A stretch of DNA of 64,000 bases from Lachnospiraceae bacterium (GTDB lineage: Bacteria; Bacillota; Clostridia; Lachnospirales; Lachnospiraceae), in contig CAJTCH010000011.1 of the NCBI GenBank assembly GCA_910574715.1, positions 47,754 to 111,753 of the forward strand, written 5' to 3'. Made by a program: the position numbers and the translations under genes. Below are positions 27,180-34,998 of the stretch, piece by piece. How positions within the stretch are numbered: the first letter of the stretch is position 1; each line of letters begins with the position of its first letter. The notes under the pieces are model-generated. The model saw nothing but the letters and a program-made list of their open reading frames with translations. It was not told the DNA's origin and searched no databases.

Positions 27180-28130
27180 TTGAAAATCGGCAATATAGAA
27201 CTTGCAAATCCATATATTCTGGCTCCCATGGCGGGCGTGACGGATCTGCCGTTCCGGCTGCTGTGTATGGAACAGGGGGCGGGGCTTCTGTGTATGGAGA
27301 TGATCAGCGCCAAAGCGCTGCAGTACAAGAATAAGAATACAAAAGCATTGCTTGCTATCCATCCGAAAGAATATCCGGTGTCCCTGCAGCTATTTGGTTC
27401 GGATCCGTATATCATCAGTGAGATGGCTAAGGAGATCGAGGAACTTCCGTTCCAGATCTTGGATATCAATATGGGCTGCCCGGTTCCAAAGGTCGTGAAG
27501 AACGGTGAAGGCTCAGCGCTTATGAAGGAGCCGAAGCTGGTGTATGAAATCGTAAACCGGACGGCAAAGGCGATCAGAAAACCGGTAACGGTGAAGATCC
27601 GTAAGGGATTCGACGACGGGCAGGTCAATGCGGCGGAAATCGCGAAGATCATAGAAGAAGCCGGAGGAGCGGCGGTCGCCGTCCATGGGAGGACGAGAGA
27701 GCAGTATTACTCGGGCAGGGCAGACTGGGAGATCATCCGTCAGGTGAAGGAGGCGGTATCGATTCCTGTGATCGGAAACGGGGACGTGGTTTCCGGGGAA
27801 ACGGCGCAGGCTATGATGCGGCAGACGGGCTGCGACGGCGTGATGATCGGCCGGGGCGCACAGGGGAATCCCTGGATCTTCCGGGAACTCGCAGAATATG
27901 AGCGGACGGGGGAAACCGCCGCAAGGCCGTCCAAAGAGGAGCTGAGGGCGGCAATGCTCAGGCATGCCAGGCTGCAGATCGAATTCAAGGGAGACTATCT
28001 TGGGATCCGTGAGATGAGAAAGCATGTATCCTGGTATACGAAAGGGATGGAAGGATCTGCGAAGTTAAGAGATGCGATCAACAGAGTGGAGAGTTATGAG
28101 GAGCTTGAGGAGCTTCTTGGCGGGATATAG
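27180..28130 (+). CDS. dusB: tRNA-dihydrouridine synthase
   Basis: 316 aa, FMN-dependent reduction of uridines in tRNA D-loops. It has the N-terminal TIM-barrel signature (ILAPMAGVTDLPFRLLC), the active-site cysteine in DINMGCPVPKV, VHGRTREQYYSG and GNGDV, and C-terminal helical recognition domain. The start is TTG at 27180 after AAGGGG. The 80-bp spacer before it can form a GGGGCGTAG / CTGCGTCCCC hairpin. The type matches DusB of Firmicutes. Confidence 0.9.
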   Translation: MKIGNIELANPYILAPMAGVTDLPFRLLCMEQGAGLLCMEMISAKALQYKNKNTKALLAIHPKEYPVSLQLFGSDPYIISEMAKEIEELPFQILDINMGCPVPKVVKNGEGSALMKEPKLVYEIVNRTAKAIRKPVTVKIRKGFDDGQVNAAEIAKIIEEAGGAAVAVHGRTREQYYSGRADWEIIRQVKEAVSIPVIGNGDVVSGETAQAMMRQTGCDGVMIGRGAQGNPWIFRELAEYERTGETAARPSKEELRAAMLRHARLQIEFKGDYLGIREMRKHVSWYTKGMEGSAKLRDAINRVESYEELEELLGGI

Positions 28131-28326
28131 AGTATTGAGTGTCCTGTGAAATATGTCCCTTGCAGGGCGGGCGTATGATCGTTCTGCAAGGTATGAAGAT
28201 ATGAAATCATGCATATACTGTAACGGGTCAGGGAAGCGGCGCAGTCAGCTTCGCCGGCTGATTTTGCGTATGTATGTAAAATGACTGCGGACAGCAGCGG
28301 CAGTCAGGCAAAACTGTTGTGAACAG

Positions 28327-28356
28327 GTAACAGTTCGGGCTTGCCTGAACTGTTAC
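28327..28356. repeat. Perfect inverted repeat in the dusB-greA spacer
   Basis: GTAACAGTTC and GAACTGTTAC with an inner GGGC/GCCT that can extend the stem. No T-run. The rest of 28131-28397 shows no gene. Confidence 0.55.
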
Positions 28357-28397
28357 GTGAATAGTAAGATTTCCGCGGGATTTCGGCATCAAAGTCA

Positions 28398-28426
28398 TTG
28401 ACATACTTATGGCGTTTCGGTATAAT
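28398..28426 (+). promoter_or_regulatory. Consensus sigma-A promoter for greA-lysS
   Basis: TTGACA (28398-28403), 17-bp spacer, TATAAT (28421-28426), 42 bases before greA. Confidence 0.85.
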
Positions 28427-28467
28427 AATTGAATTGTGAAAGTTGAGAAGGAAAGGAAGCAAGACAC

Positions 28468-28950
28468 ATGGAAGCTAAGAAAAGATTACTTACTTATGCG
28501 GGCTTGAAAGCACTGGAGGACGAACTGGAGCACTTGAAGGTGGTAAAGCGCAAGGAGGTTGCCGGTAAGATCAAAGAGGCAAGAGAACAGGGTGATTTGT
28601 CCGAGAACGCTGAGTACGATGCGGCGAAGGACGAGCAGAGAGATATCGAGGCGCGTATTGAAGAATTGGAAGGTATTCTTAAGAATGCGGAAGTTGTAGT
28701 CGAGGATGAGGTAGACTTTGATAAGATCAATGTAGGATGTACGGTAAAGGTTTATGACAAGACATTTGACGAAGAGATGGAATTTAAGCTGGTAGGCTCC
28801 ACAGAGGCCAACAGTCTGGAAGGAAAGATCTCTAATGAATCTCCGGTAGGACAGGCGTTGATCGGCTGTAAGGTGGGAGACCAGGTCGAAGTAGAGACTC
28901 AGGCGGGAGTTATGGAATACGAAGTATTGCATATCAGCCGTTCATTATAA
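28468..28950 (+). CDS. greA: Transcription elongation factor GreA
   Basis: 160 aa. Binds RNA polymerase and stimulates cleavage of backtracked transcripts. N-terminal coiled coil (LEDELEHLKVVKRKEVAGKIKEAREQGDLSENAEYDAAKDEQ) with the acidic tip residues DLSENAEYDAAK, then the FKBP-like C-terminal domain (FKLVGSTEAN...ISNESPVGQALIGCKVGDQVEV). Perfect -35/-10 promoter upstream; lysS follows after 16 bp, so they form an operon. Confidence 0.95.
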   Translation: MEAKKRLLTYAGLKALEDELEHLKVVKRKEVAGKIKEAREQGDLSENAEYDAAKDEQRDIEARIEELEGILKNAEVVVEDEVDFDKINVGCTVKVYDKTFDEEMEFKLVGSTEANSLEGKISNESPVGQALIGCKVGDQVEVETQAGVMEYEVLHISRSL

Positions 28951-28966
28951 GGAAGGAGAGGAAGAC

Positions 28967-30460
28967 GTGGCTGAACAGCAGAAGAAGGTACAGGAGCAGG
29001 ATATTAACCAGTTGAGGAAGGTTCGCCGTGAGAAGCTTGCGGAGCTGCAGAGCAGCGGCAGGAATCCGTTCGAGATCACGAAGTATGATACGACATGCCA
29101 TGCTATAGACATTAAGAATAATTATGAGGAAATGGAAGGGAAGCAGGTAAGGCTTGCGGGGCGTGTTATGCAGAAGCGTGTCATGGGCAAGGCTTCCTTC
29201 TGCAATATTCTTGATCAGAGCGGCAATATCCAGTCTTATGTGGCAAGAGACAGTATAGGAGAAGAGGCTTATAAGGATTTTAAGAAGATGGATATCGGCG
29301 ATATCGTGGGTATTGAAGGGGAGGTCTTCAAGACGAAGACGGGAGAGATCTCTGTTCATGCGGCTGCGGTAACGCTTTTGTCCAAGAGCCTTCAGATACT
29401 CCCGGAGAAGTTCCACGGCCTGACCAATACGGATATGCGTTACCGTCAGCGGTACGTGGACCTGATCATGAACCCGGAAGCCAGGGATACATTTATCAAG
29501 CGTTCGAAGATCTTAAGTTCGATCCGTAGATATCTGGACGGACAAGGGTTCTTAGAGGTGGAGACGCCCATGCTGGTAAGCAATGCGGGAGGTGCGGCTG
29601 CAAGACCATTTGAGACGCATTTCAACGCGCTGAGCGAAGACTTCAAGCTGCGTATTTCCCTGGAATTATATCTGAAACGTCTGATCGTCGGCGGATTAGA
29701 GAGAGTCTACGAGATTGGGCGCGTGTTCAGGAACGAAGGACTGGATACCAGGCATAACCCGGAATTTACCCTGATGGAATTATATCAGGCATATACGGAC
29801 TATAATGGGATGATGGATCTGACCGAGAACCTGTACCGCCATGTGGCGCAGGAAGTGCTTGGAACGACTACCATCACCTACAACGGTGTGGAGATGGATC
29901 TTGGAAAGCCGTTTGAGCGTATCACGATGATAGATGCCGTGAAGAAGTATGCGGGCGTCGACTGGAATGAGGTAGAGACGCTTGAACAGGCACGGGCGCT
30001 TGCAAGAGAGCACCATGTAGAGTTCGAGGAGAGACATAAGAAGGGTGATATCCTGAGCTTGTTCTTCGAAGAATTCGCAGAAGAGCATCTGATCCAGCCG
30101 ACGTTTGTCATGGATCATCCGATTGAGATCTCGCCGCTTACGAAGAAGAAACCGGAGAACCCGGATTATGTAGAGCGTTTTGAGTTCTTCATGAACGGAT
30201 GGGAGATGGCGAATGCCTATTCTGAGCTGAACGATCCGATCGACCAGAGAGAGCGGTTCCGTGCGCAGGAAGAGCTGCTGGCGCAGGGCGATGAAGAGGC
30301 GAATACTACGGATGAGGATTTCCTGAATGCGCTGGAGATCGGTATGCCGCCGACAGGCGGGATTGGGTTCGGGATCGACAGGATGTGTATGCTGCTGACG
30401 GATGCGGCGGCGATACGGGATGTGCTGTTATTCCCGACTATGAAGTCTTTGGACAAATAA
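28967..30460 (+). CDS. lysS: Lysyl-tRNA synthetase, class II
   Basis: 497 aa. N-terminal OB-fold anticodon-binding domain (VRLAGRVMQKRVMGKASFCNI) and class II catalytic core with motif 1 (EVETPMLVSNAGGAAARPF), motif 2 (FRNEGLDTRHNPEFTLMELYQAY) and motif 3 (GMPPTGGIGFGIDRMCMLLTD). GTG start after AAGGAGAGG. The last codons (VLLFPTMKSLDK) are followed directly by ICE-like sequence, which suggests that the 3' end of lysS is the integration site; no disruption of the protein is seen. Confidence 0.95.
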   Translation: MAEQQKKVQEQDINQLRKVRREKLAELQSSGRNPFEITKYDTTCHAIDIKNNYEEMEGKQVRLAGRVMQKRVMGKASFCNILDQSGNIQSYVARDSIGEEAYKDFKKMDIGDIVGIEGEVFKTKTGEISVHAAAVTLLSKSLQILPEKFHGLTNTDMRYRQRYVDLIMNPEARDTFIKRSKILSSIRRYLDGQGFLEVETPMLVSNAGGAAARPFETHFNALSEDFKLRISLELYLKRLIVGGLERVYEIGRVFRNEGLDTRHNPEFTLMELYQAYTDYNGMMDLTENLYRHVAQEVLGTTTITYNGVEMDLGKPFERITMIDAVKKYAGVDWNEVETLEQARALAREHHVEFEERHKKGDILSLFFEEFAEEHLIQPTFVMDHPIEISPLTKKKPENPDYVERFEFFMNGWEMANAYSELNDPIDQRERFRAQEELLAQGDEEANTTDEDFLNALEIGMPPTGGIGFGIDRMCMLLTDAAAIRDVLLFPTMKSLDK

Positions 30461-30501
30461 AGCCAGTATTTTCAAGGGTTTGCGGTACTTCGATTCAGAT
30501 T

Positions 30502-30530
30502 TTGCAACAAAATTGCAACAAATTTGCAAC
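30502..30530 (+). repeat. Three TTGCAAC repeats at 11-bp spacing
   Basis: TTGCAAC starts at 30502, 30513 and 30524, exactly one helical turn apart. Position at the ICE border suggests integrase/excisionase arm sites. Confidence 0.8.
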
Positions 30531-30532
30531 GC

Positions 30533-30559
30533 ATAATGCGGGATAATGCCTGATAATGC
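30533..30559 (+). repeat. Three ATAATGC repeats at 10-bp spacing
   Basis: ATAATGC starts at 30533, 30543 and 30553, directly beside the TTGCAAC set. Confidence 0.8.
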
Positions 30560-30600
30560 GTTGATTGGTACATGAGCCAACTTAATACAGTAAGCACTTT

Positions 30601-30644
30601 AAGGACATTTTTCTAAAAGAAATTTTAGGGAAGTGTCCTTTTTT
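30601..30644 (+). terminator. Rho-independent terminator near the ICE left end
   Basis: AAGGACA...TGTCCTT outer stem with inner CTAAAA-GAAA-TTTTAG, followed by T-run. It would insulate lysS from the element. Confidence 0.75.
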
Positions 30645-30684
30645 GTTATGGTCAAAAAATAAATTTGAATTGGAGGAAAAGGAA

Positions 30685-30759
30685 ATGGCAAACACAGCGT
30701 TAAGGTCAGGAGTGAAAAACCGTTCTCCGGGGCAAAAGCAAATTCGGGTTGACAGTTAG
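30685..30759 (+). CDS. Very short ORF, leader-like or truncated
   Basis: 24 codons with a good GGAGG site. The first residues MANTALRSGVKNR resemble the start of the next protein (MAANTAKGAGNK), so this may be a degenerate duplicate of its 5' end or a leader peptide. Evidence for expression is only the ribosome-binding site. Confidence 0.3.
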   Translation: MANTALRSGVKNRSPGQKQIRVDS

Positions 30760-30858
30760 CCGTATTTTGGGTAACTGGCAGCACGAATCCACAAGGGTTT
30801 GGGAGTGTAGCTCCCAAGAATATAAAAAAACAAGCAGATAAGATAAGGAGGACAAGCT

Positions 30859-31323
30859 ATGGCAGCGAATACAGCGAAAGGTGCAGGAAACAAAGATACT
30901 CGCACAATTACTTTCAAGAGCAAAGAACATAAGGATTTTTATAAGGAGTACCTGCAGAAATGCAGATACCAGGATGTATACCATAAAGCATTGGTGTACT
31001 GCCTGGGGATTGGTCAGGATACTAGGGTAAATGTGAACAGAATTTATGATTTTAAAACAGGATGCGTGAAAACGGAATGCCTGCGGGAAGGATGGCAGAC
31101 CAGCGGAAGTGCGAAAATTGTACGGATGGCATTTAACCTCTATTGTAATGGAACGCCAAGTGTCTATGATACGGAGGATGTGGATGAACAATTAAAGGAG
31201 TTCCGTTGTTATACAGTGGAAGATTTATTCTGCTGCGGCTATGCCAGATACTTTTGGGAGGCAGTCAAGCTCCGCTATCCGGAATACTGTTTTTACGTGG
31301 ATATGGAGGATTTATATGCTTAA
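30859..31323 (+). CDS. DUF6075-like ICE protein
   Basis: 154 aa (FKSKEHKDFYKEYLQKCRYQDVYHKALVYCLGIGQDTRVNVNRIYDFKTGCVKTECLREGWQTSGSAKIVRMAFNLYCNGTPS...). I recognise it as a protein regularly found at the left of Tn1549-like ICEs upstream of ParA; function unknown. No enzyme motif; several conserved Cys, Tyr and Trp. AAGGAGG supports the start. It overlaps the next gene by 8 bp. Confidence 0.7.
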   Translation: MAANTAKGAGNKDTRTITFKSKEHKDFYKEYLQKCRYQDVYHKALVYCLGIGQDTRVNVNRIYDFKTGCVKTECLREGWQTSGSAKIVRMAFNLYCNGTPSVYDTEDVDEQLKEFRCYTVEDLFCCGYARYFWEAVKLRYPEYCFYVDMEDLYA

Positions 31324-31483
31324 AATCAGGATGCAGGGGACAAAGAAAGACCTTCACTGGTTCCGGCGGCTTTTGGAGCGGCATGAAGGCGTGGATGTGA
31401 AAGAAGTGTCGGAACCATTTGCAAACAAAGGGACAAATAAGTATTTCCGTGTATATGCGGAAGTGGAAAGAACAGAAAAATAG
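31316..31483 (+). CDS. DUF3970-like small protein
   Basis: 55 aa (MLKIRMQGTKKDLHWFRRLLERHEGVDVKEVSEPFANKGTNKYFRVYAEVERTEK). The pattern GTKKDLHWF...SEPFANKGTNKYFRVYAEVE matches a small ICE/phage family I know as DUF3970. Overlaps the end of the previous gene, so probably co-translated. Role unknown. Confidence 0.65.
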   Translation: MLKIRMQGTKKDLHWFRRLLERHEGVDVKEVSEPFANKGTNKYFRVYAEVERTEK

Positions 31484-31509
31484 ATTGGAGAATCAGGAGG
31501 AAAGTATAT

Positions 31510-32295
31510 ATGTGCAGAGTGATCGCAGTAGCAAACCAGAAAGGCGGAGTCGGCAAGACTACAACGTGTGTGAATTTAGGGATTGGGCTTGCCAGGGCAG
31601 GCAAGAAAGTATTGTTGGTAGAGGCAGATGCGCAGGGCAGCATGGCGGTGAGCCTGGGGATTGCGGAGCCGGACGAGCTGGATGTGACGTTAGTGAACAT
31701 CATGGAAAAGGTAATCAACGACGAGGATGCAGAGTTAGGTGAGGGCATTATCCACCATGAGGAAGGGATTGATTTTATCCCGGCAAATATCGAACTGGCA
31801 GGCTTGGAAACGGCCTTGGTAAATGTTATGAGCAGGGAAACGATACTGCGCCAGTATCTCAACAGCGTAAAAGGGGAGTATGACTTTGCGATTATTGATT
31901 GTATGCCCTCGCTTGGCATGATTACGATAAACGCCCTTGTAGCGGCGGACAGCGTACTGATTCCCGTAGAGGCGGCATATCTCCCAGTCAAAGGGCTTCA
32001 GCAGCTTATTAAGACGATTGGACGGGTACATAGAAAGCTAAACCCAGCGCTTGATATTATGGGGATTCTGCTGACAAAGGTAGACCGGAGAACAAACTTC
32101 GCAAGGGACATTTCAGCGCAGATCCGGGAGGTATATGGGAACCGGGTACATATTTTTGAGAACTGCATCCCGTTATCTGTAAAGGCTGCGGAAACCACGG
32201 CAGAGGGGAAAAGCATCTATCTTCATGATCCGAAGGGGATTGTGGCAGGCGGCTACCACTCACTGACACAGGAGGTGCTTGCGGATGAAAAGTAA
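31510..32295 (+). CDS. parA: ParA-family partition ATPase
   Basis: 261 aa. Deviant Walker A KGGVGKTT at residues 11-18, followed by Walker A' region (LLVEADAQGSMAVSLG) and Walker B (FAIIDCMPSLGMITINAL). This is the Soj/ParA type that binds DNA non-specifically and is driven by ParB. It overlaps parB by 11 bp. With the Rep gene next, the three form a plasmid-like maintenance module, implying that the excised ICE can replicate and segregate. Confidence 0.9.
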   Translation: MCRVIAVANQKGGVGKTTTCVNLGIGLARAGKKVLLVEADAQGSMAVSLGIAEPDELDVTLVNIMEKVINDEDAELGEGIIHHEEGIDFIPANIELAGLETALVNVMSRETILRQYLNSVKGEYDFAIIDCMPSLGMITINALVAADSVLIPVEAAYLPVKGLQQLIKTIGRVHRKLNPALDIMGILLTKVDRRTNFARDISAQIREVYGNRVHIFENCIPLSVKAAETTAEGKSIYLHDPKGIVAGGYHSLTQEVLADEK

Positions 32296-33181
32296 GAGCG
32301 CAGAGAAGGTAAAGCTGAACAGCTTTGATGATTTGTTTGGCATAGATGAAACGGGCGAAACGGTCACTTCCGTTCCCCTAAGTGAGCTGCATACGTTTAA
32401 AGGCCATCCGTTCCGGGTATTGGATGATGAAAAAATGCAGGAAACGGTGGAAAGCGTAAAGCAGTATGGCGTGTTGATGCCGGGGATTGTGCGCCCGCAT
32501 CCGGAAGGCGGCTATGAGGTTATTGCAGGGCATAGACGGTGGCGGGCCTGTGAGCTTGCCGGACTTACGGAAATGCCTGTCATTATCCGGGAAATGGATG
32601 ATGATACAGCGGTAGTCCTGATGGTCGATACGAATATCCAGAGGGAGGACATCCTGCCAAGTGAGAAGGCGAGGGCATATCGGATGAAATACGAAGCAAT
32701 GAAGCACCAGGGCAGCAAAGGGGAGAAATATACTGCGGATGCCATCGGGGAAGCTGCCGGGGACAGCGGGAGGACAGTGCAGCGTTATATCCGGCTGTCG
32801 GAACTGGCGGAAGAACTGATGGATTATGTGGATGAAAATAAAATCCCTATGGTGGCCGGGGAGAAACTGTCTTATCTGAAAGCAGAAGAACAGGCATGGG
32901 TTGTGGACGCCATCGGCAACAGCGGCATATTCCCATCGAAAGCGCAGGCAGAACAGCTAAAGGAAAGCAGTGAAACAGGGGAATTGACGGAAGGGAATGT
33001 ATATGCGGTTTTAATCCGGAAAGAGAAGGAAAATGTGAATGTGACGATTTCCGCAAAGAGAATCCGCAATTATTTCCCGACGGAATATTCCAAAGAGCAG
33101 ATTGAGGATGTGATCTATACACTTCTGGAGGAATGGAAGCAGAAGGAGGGAGGGACAACGGATGCAGGAATTACAGTTTGA
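32285..33181 (+). CDS. parB: ParB-family partition protein
   Basis: 298 aa. N-terminal ParB/Sulfiredoxin-like CTP-binding domain with the GERR-type box as GHRRWRA (EVIAGHRRWRACELAG), VDTNIQREDILPSEKARAY, then a KorB/ParB helix-turn-helix (GEAAGDSGRTVQRYIRLSEL). It should bind a palindromic parS-like site; candidates are the eight dispersed palindromes listed in this window. The start is ATG 32285 after GGAGGT. The gene ends inside the start of repA (20-bp overlap). Confidence 0.88.
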   Translation: MKSKSAEKVKLNSFDDLFGIDETGETVTSVPLSELHTFKGHPFRVLDDEKMQETVESVKQYGVLMPGIVRPHPEGGYEVIAGHRRWRACELAGLTEMPVIIREMDDDTAVVLMVDTNIQREDILPSEKARAYRMKYEAMKHQGSKGEKYTADAIGEAAGDSGRTVQRYIRLSELAEELMDYVDENKIPMVAGEKLSYLKAEEQAWVVDAIGNSGIFPSKAQAEQLKESSETGELTEGNVYAVLIRKEKENVNVTISAKRIRNYFPTEYSKEQIEDVIYTLLEEWKQKEGGTTDAGITV

Positions 33182-34316
33182 TTATTATCGGGGCATGGAA
33201 GCGGAGCAGTACACGTTTTACCGGATTCCGAAGGTTCTGTTCACTGCAGAATGCTTCAAGTCTCTCTCTTGTGAAGCGAAGGTTTTATACGGTCTTTTAT
33301 TAGACCGTATGAGCCTTAGCATAAAGAACCGGTGGTTTGATGAAGAGGACAGGGTGTATATCATTTTTACAGTGGAAGAAATTGCAGAGCTTATGAACTG
33401 TGGTACACAAAAAGCGGTAAGGCTTCTGAAAGAACTGGATGCAGATAAAGGAATTGGACTGATTGAAAAGAAACGCCTGGGGCTTGGAAAGCCGAATGTC
33501 ATATACGTGAAAAATTTCATTATCCGGCAGACAGAGGACAAGGAAAGAGAGGAAAAACAGGGTGGAATGCCTATAAATGCACAGAATAGTGAAAATCACA
33601 ATTCAAGAGTTGTGAAAACCACAATTCAAGAATTTCCAGAATCACAATTCAAGAATGGTGAAAATCACAATTCAGGAATGATGAAAACCACAATTCAAGA
33701 ATCTCCAGAATCACAATTCAAGAATGGTGAAAATCATACTTCTGGAATGGTGGGAATCACAATTCAAGAATTTCCAAAATCACAATCTAATAAGACTGAT
33801 ATTAACAAGACTGATTTAAGTAAGACTGAATTTAGTGAAACGGAGTGTAGTAAGCCTGATCTTAATGATCCTGAATCCGGTGTGTCTGCTATCCATCCTA
33901 ATCCTATCCTGTCTAATCCATCTATCCCAGGAACAGAGCCGGATGTGATGGGAGAGATGGATGCTTACCGAGACATCATCCGGGAACACATATCTTACGA
34001 GTGTTTCCAGGACGGGCGCTATCACCGGAGGGAGGACGTGGATGAACTGGTGGAGCTGATGGTGGAAGTGATGATGCTGCCGGACAATGGCACAGTGCGG
34101 ATTGCAGGAGTGGAAAAGCCGGCGGCGGTTGTCAAGAACCGGTTTATGAAGCTGAACCATGAGCATATGGAGTATATCCTTACCTGCCTGGGCGCAAATA
34201 CGACGAAGGTGGGAAATATCAAGGCATACCTTCTGACAACTCTGTATAATGCCCCGATGACCATAAGCAATTATTACACAGCGGAAGTGAACCATGACCT
34301 ATATGGGAGCGGATGA
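33162..34316 (+). CDS. repA: Replication initiator RepA_N / DUF6017-type protein
   Basis: 384 aa. The N-terminal RepA_N winged helix is clear (YTFYRIPKVLFTAECFKSLSCEAKVLYGLLLDRMSLSIKNRW...YIIFTVEEIAELMNCGTQKAVRLLKELD, residues about 15-120). Residues 146-210 are three 23-residue repeats dictated by a 23-bp DNA iteron array, and 211-238 are five-residue NKTD-type repeats. The C-terminal helical domain (MDAYRDIIREHISYECFQDGRYHRREDVDELVELM...) resembles DUF6017. In RepA_N plasmids the origin lies inside the rep gene between these domains, which fits exactly here. AGGAGGGAGG ribosome-binding site. Confidence 0.85.
   Translation: MQELQFDYYRGMEAEQYTFYRIPKVLFTAECFKSLSCEAKVLYGLLLDRMSLSIKNRWFDEEDRVYIIFTVEEIAELMNCGTQKAVRLLKELDADKGIGLIEKKRLGLGKPNVIYVKNFIIRQTEDKEREEKQGGMPINAQNSENHNSRVVKTTIQEFPESQFKNGENHNSGMMKTTIQESPESQFKNGENHTSGMVGITIQEFPKSQSNKTDINKTDLSKTEFSETECSKPDLNDPESGVSAIHPNPILSNPSIPGTEPDVMGEMDAYRDIIREHISYECFQDGRYHRREDVDELVELMVEVMMLPDNGTVRIAGVEKPAAVVKNRFMKLNHEHMEYILTCLGANTTKVGNIKAYLLTTLYNAPMTISNYYTAEVNHDLYGSG
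33597..33803 (+). repeat. Nine 23-bp iterons inside repA (probable replication origin)
   Basis: CACAATTCA(A/G)GAAT-like units start at 33597, 33620, 33643, 33666, 33689, 33712, 33735, 33758 and 33781, exactly 23 bp apart; units seven and nine are degenerate. Because 23 is not divisible by three, the protein repeat is 69 bp/23 residues. AT-rich. Confidence 0.85.
33792..33875 (+). repeat. Six 15-bp repeats following the iterons
   Basis: AAGACTGAT-like units start at 33792, 33807, 33822, 33837, 33852 and 33867. They encode NKTDI/SKTEF-type pentapeptides in repA. Confidence 0.7.
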
Positions 34317-34400
34317 AAAAGTACGGGGAATATTGGCGATAAAATTGTTTCGGTGTGCCAGGCGTGATATACTGGATGCAGGTACAGATTGGAGGAAGGT

Positions 34401-34757
34401 ATGAAAATAAGTGAATTTGTAAAGAAAGTGGTAATCCCGGTTGTATCGGCATTGTTTTTGGCGGCATTGTTCCGTCCGCTGTGCATGGAGAATGGGGAGT
34501 GCAATTATTTGAACCTGTGGTGGTTCATGGGTATTCCATTTGGCATATATAGGATGTTTTTCTGGATTATCCCGAAAGGCTATGACGTTGGCAGCACGGT
34601 GGGCATCCTGTTTATCAATGTTCTTGTGGGCGGCATGATTGGAGGGATCGTTCTTGTCTGGAGACTGCTGGCAGCCGCAGTATATCTGGTGAAAGCAGTC
34701 GTGGCAGTGAGCAGATGGACAGTGAAAAAAATGGCTGGGAAGCCTTGCAGGGCGTGA
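34401..34757 (+). CDS. Small membrane protein (DUF6050-like)
   Basis: 118 aa with about three transmembrane stretches (VVIPVVSALFLAALF, LWWFMGIPFGIYRMFFWII, GILFINVLVGGMIGGIVLVW). The sequence pattern MKISEFVKKVVIPVVSALFLAALFRPLCMENG is one I associate with a DUF6050 family of ICE proteins downstream of RepA. Function unknown. The start at 34401 follows GGAGG. A terminator lies at 34831. Confidence 0.65.
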   Translation: MKISEFVKKVVIPVVSALFLAALFRPLCMENGECNYLNLWWFMGIPFGIYRMFFWIIPKGYDVGSTVGILFINVLVGGMIGGIVLVWRLLAAAVYLVKAVVAVSRWTVKKMAGKPCRA

Positions 34758-34830
34758 TTGGCGTTTGAAAGAAATAGAAAGAAACAGAAAGGACAGGCAA
34801 TACAGGCATAAATTGAATAACAATCCGTAA

Positions 34831-34858
34831 AAACAGCTTGATACACGGCTGTTTTTTT
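34831..34858 (+). terminator. Rho-independent terminator
   Basis: AAACAGC...GCTGTTT stem with seven T, closing the par-rep transcription unit. Confidence 0.75.
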
Positions 34859-34867
34859 GTTGTCCAA

Positions 34868-34890
34868 CTTTACGGCACGGTGTCGCAAAG
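34868..34890. repeat. Dispersed 23-bp palindrome, copy 1
   Basis: Left arm CTTTACGGCA, centre CGG, right arm TGTCGCAAAG; the left arm is imperfect. Confidence 0.75.
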
Positions 34891-34938
34891 TCAGGGGACA
34901 GGGCTTGACGGAATGGCGGATGTAAAGCGGGCTGCGCA

Positions 34939-34961
34939 CTTTACGACACGATGACGGAAAG
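34939..34961. repeat. Dispersed 23-bp palindrome, copy 2
   Basis: CTTTACGACA, CGA, TGACGGAAAG; right arm degenerate. 71 bp after copy 1, upstream of the XRE gene. Confidence 0.65.
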
Positions 34962-34998
34962 TTCCGGGAGAAAATTCAGACCAGGAAGGAGGTGCATA

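Larger units (their letters stand above)
30480..30600. mobile_element. Left end of the ICE (border inferred)
   Basis: Sequence character changes behind the lysS stop at 30460: host operon ends and non-coding repeat-rich DNA begins, leading into ParA/ParB/Rep and conjugation genes that run to the end of the window. The exact att core and the right border are not visible. Confidence 0.55.

Noticed and set aside
33597..33803. Regular repeats considered as a CRISPR array
   Set aside because: The units are contiguous at 23 bp with no spacers, lie inside an open repA frame and have no cas genes nearby.
34868..34961. Palindromes as rho-independent terminators
   Set aside because: No T-run follows on either strand, and true T-tailed terminators are present separately nearby (34831-34858, 49076-49104).
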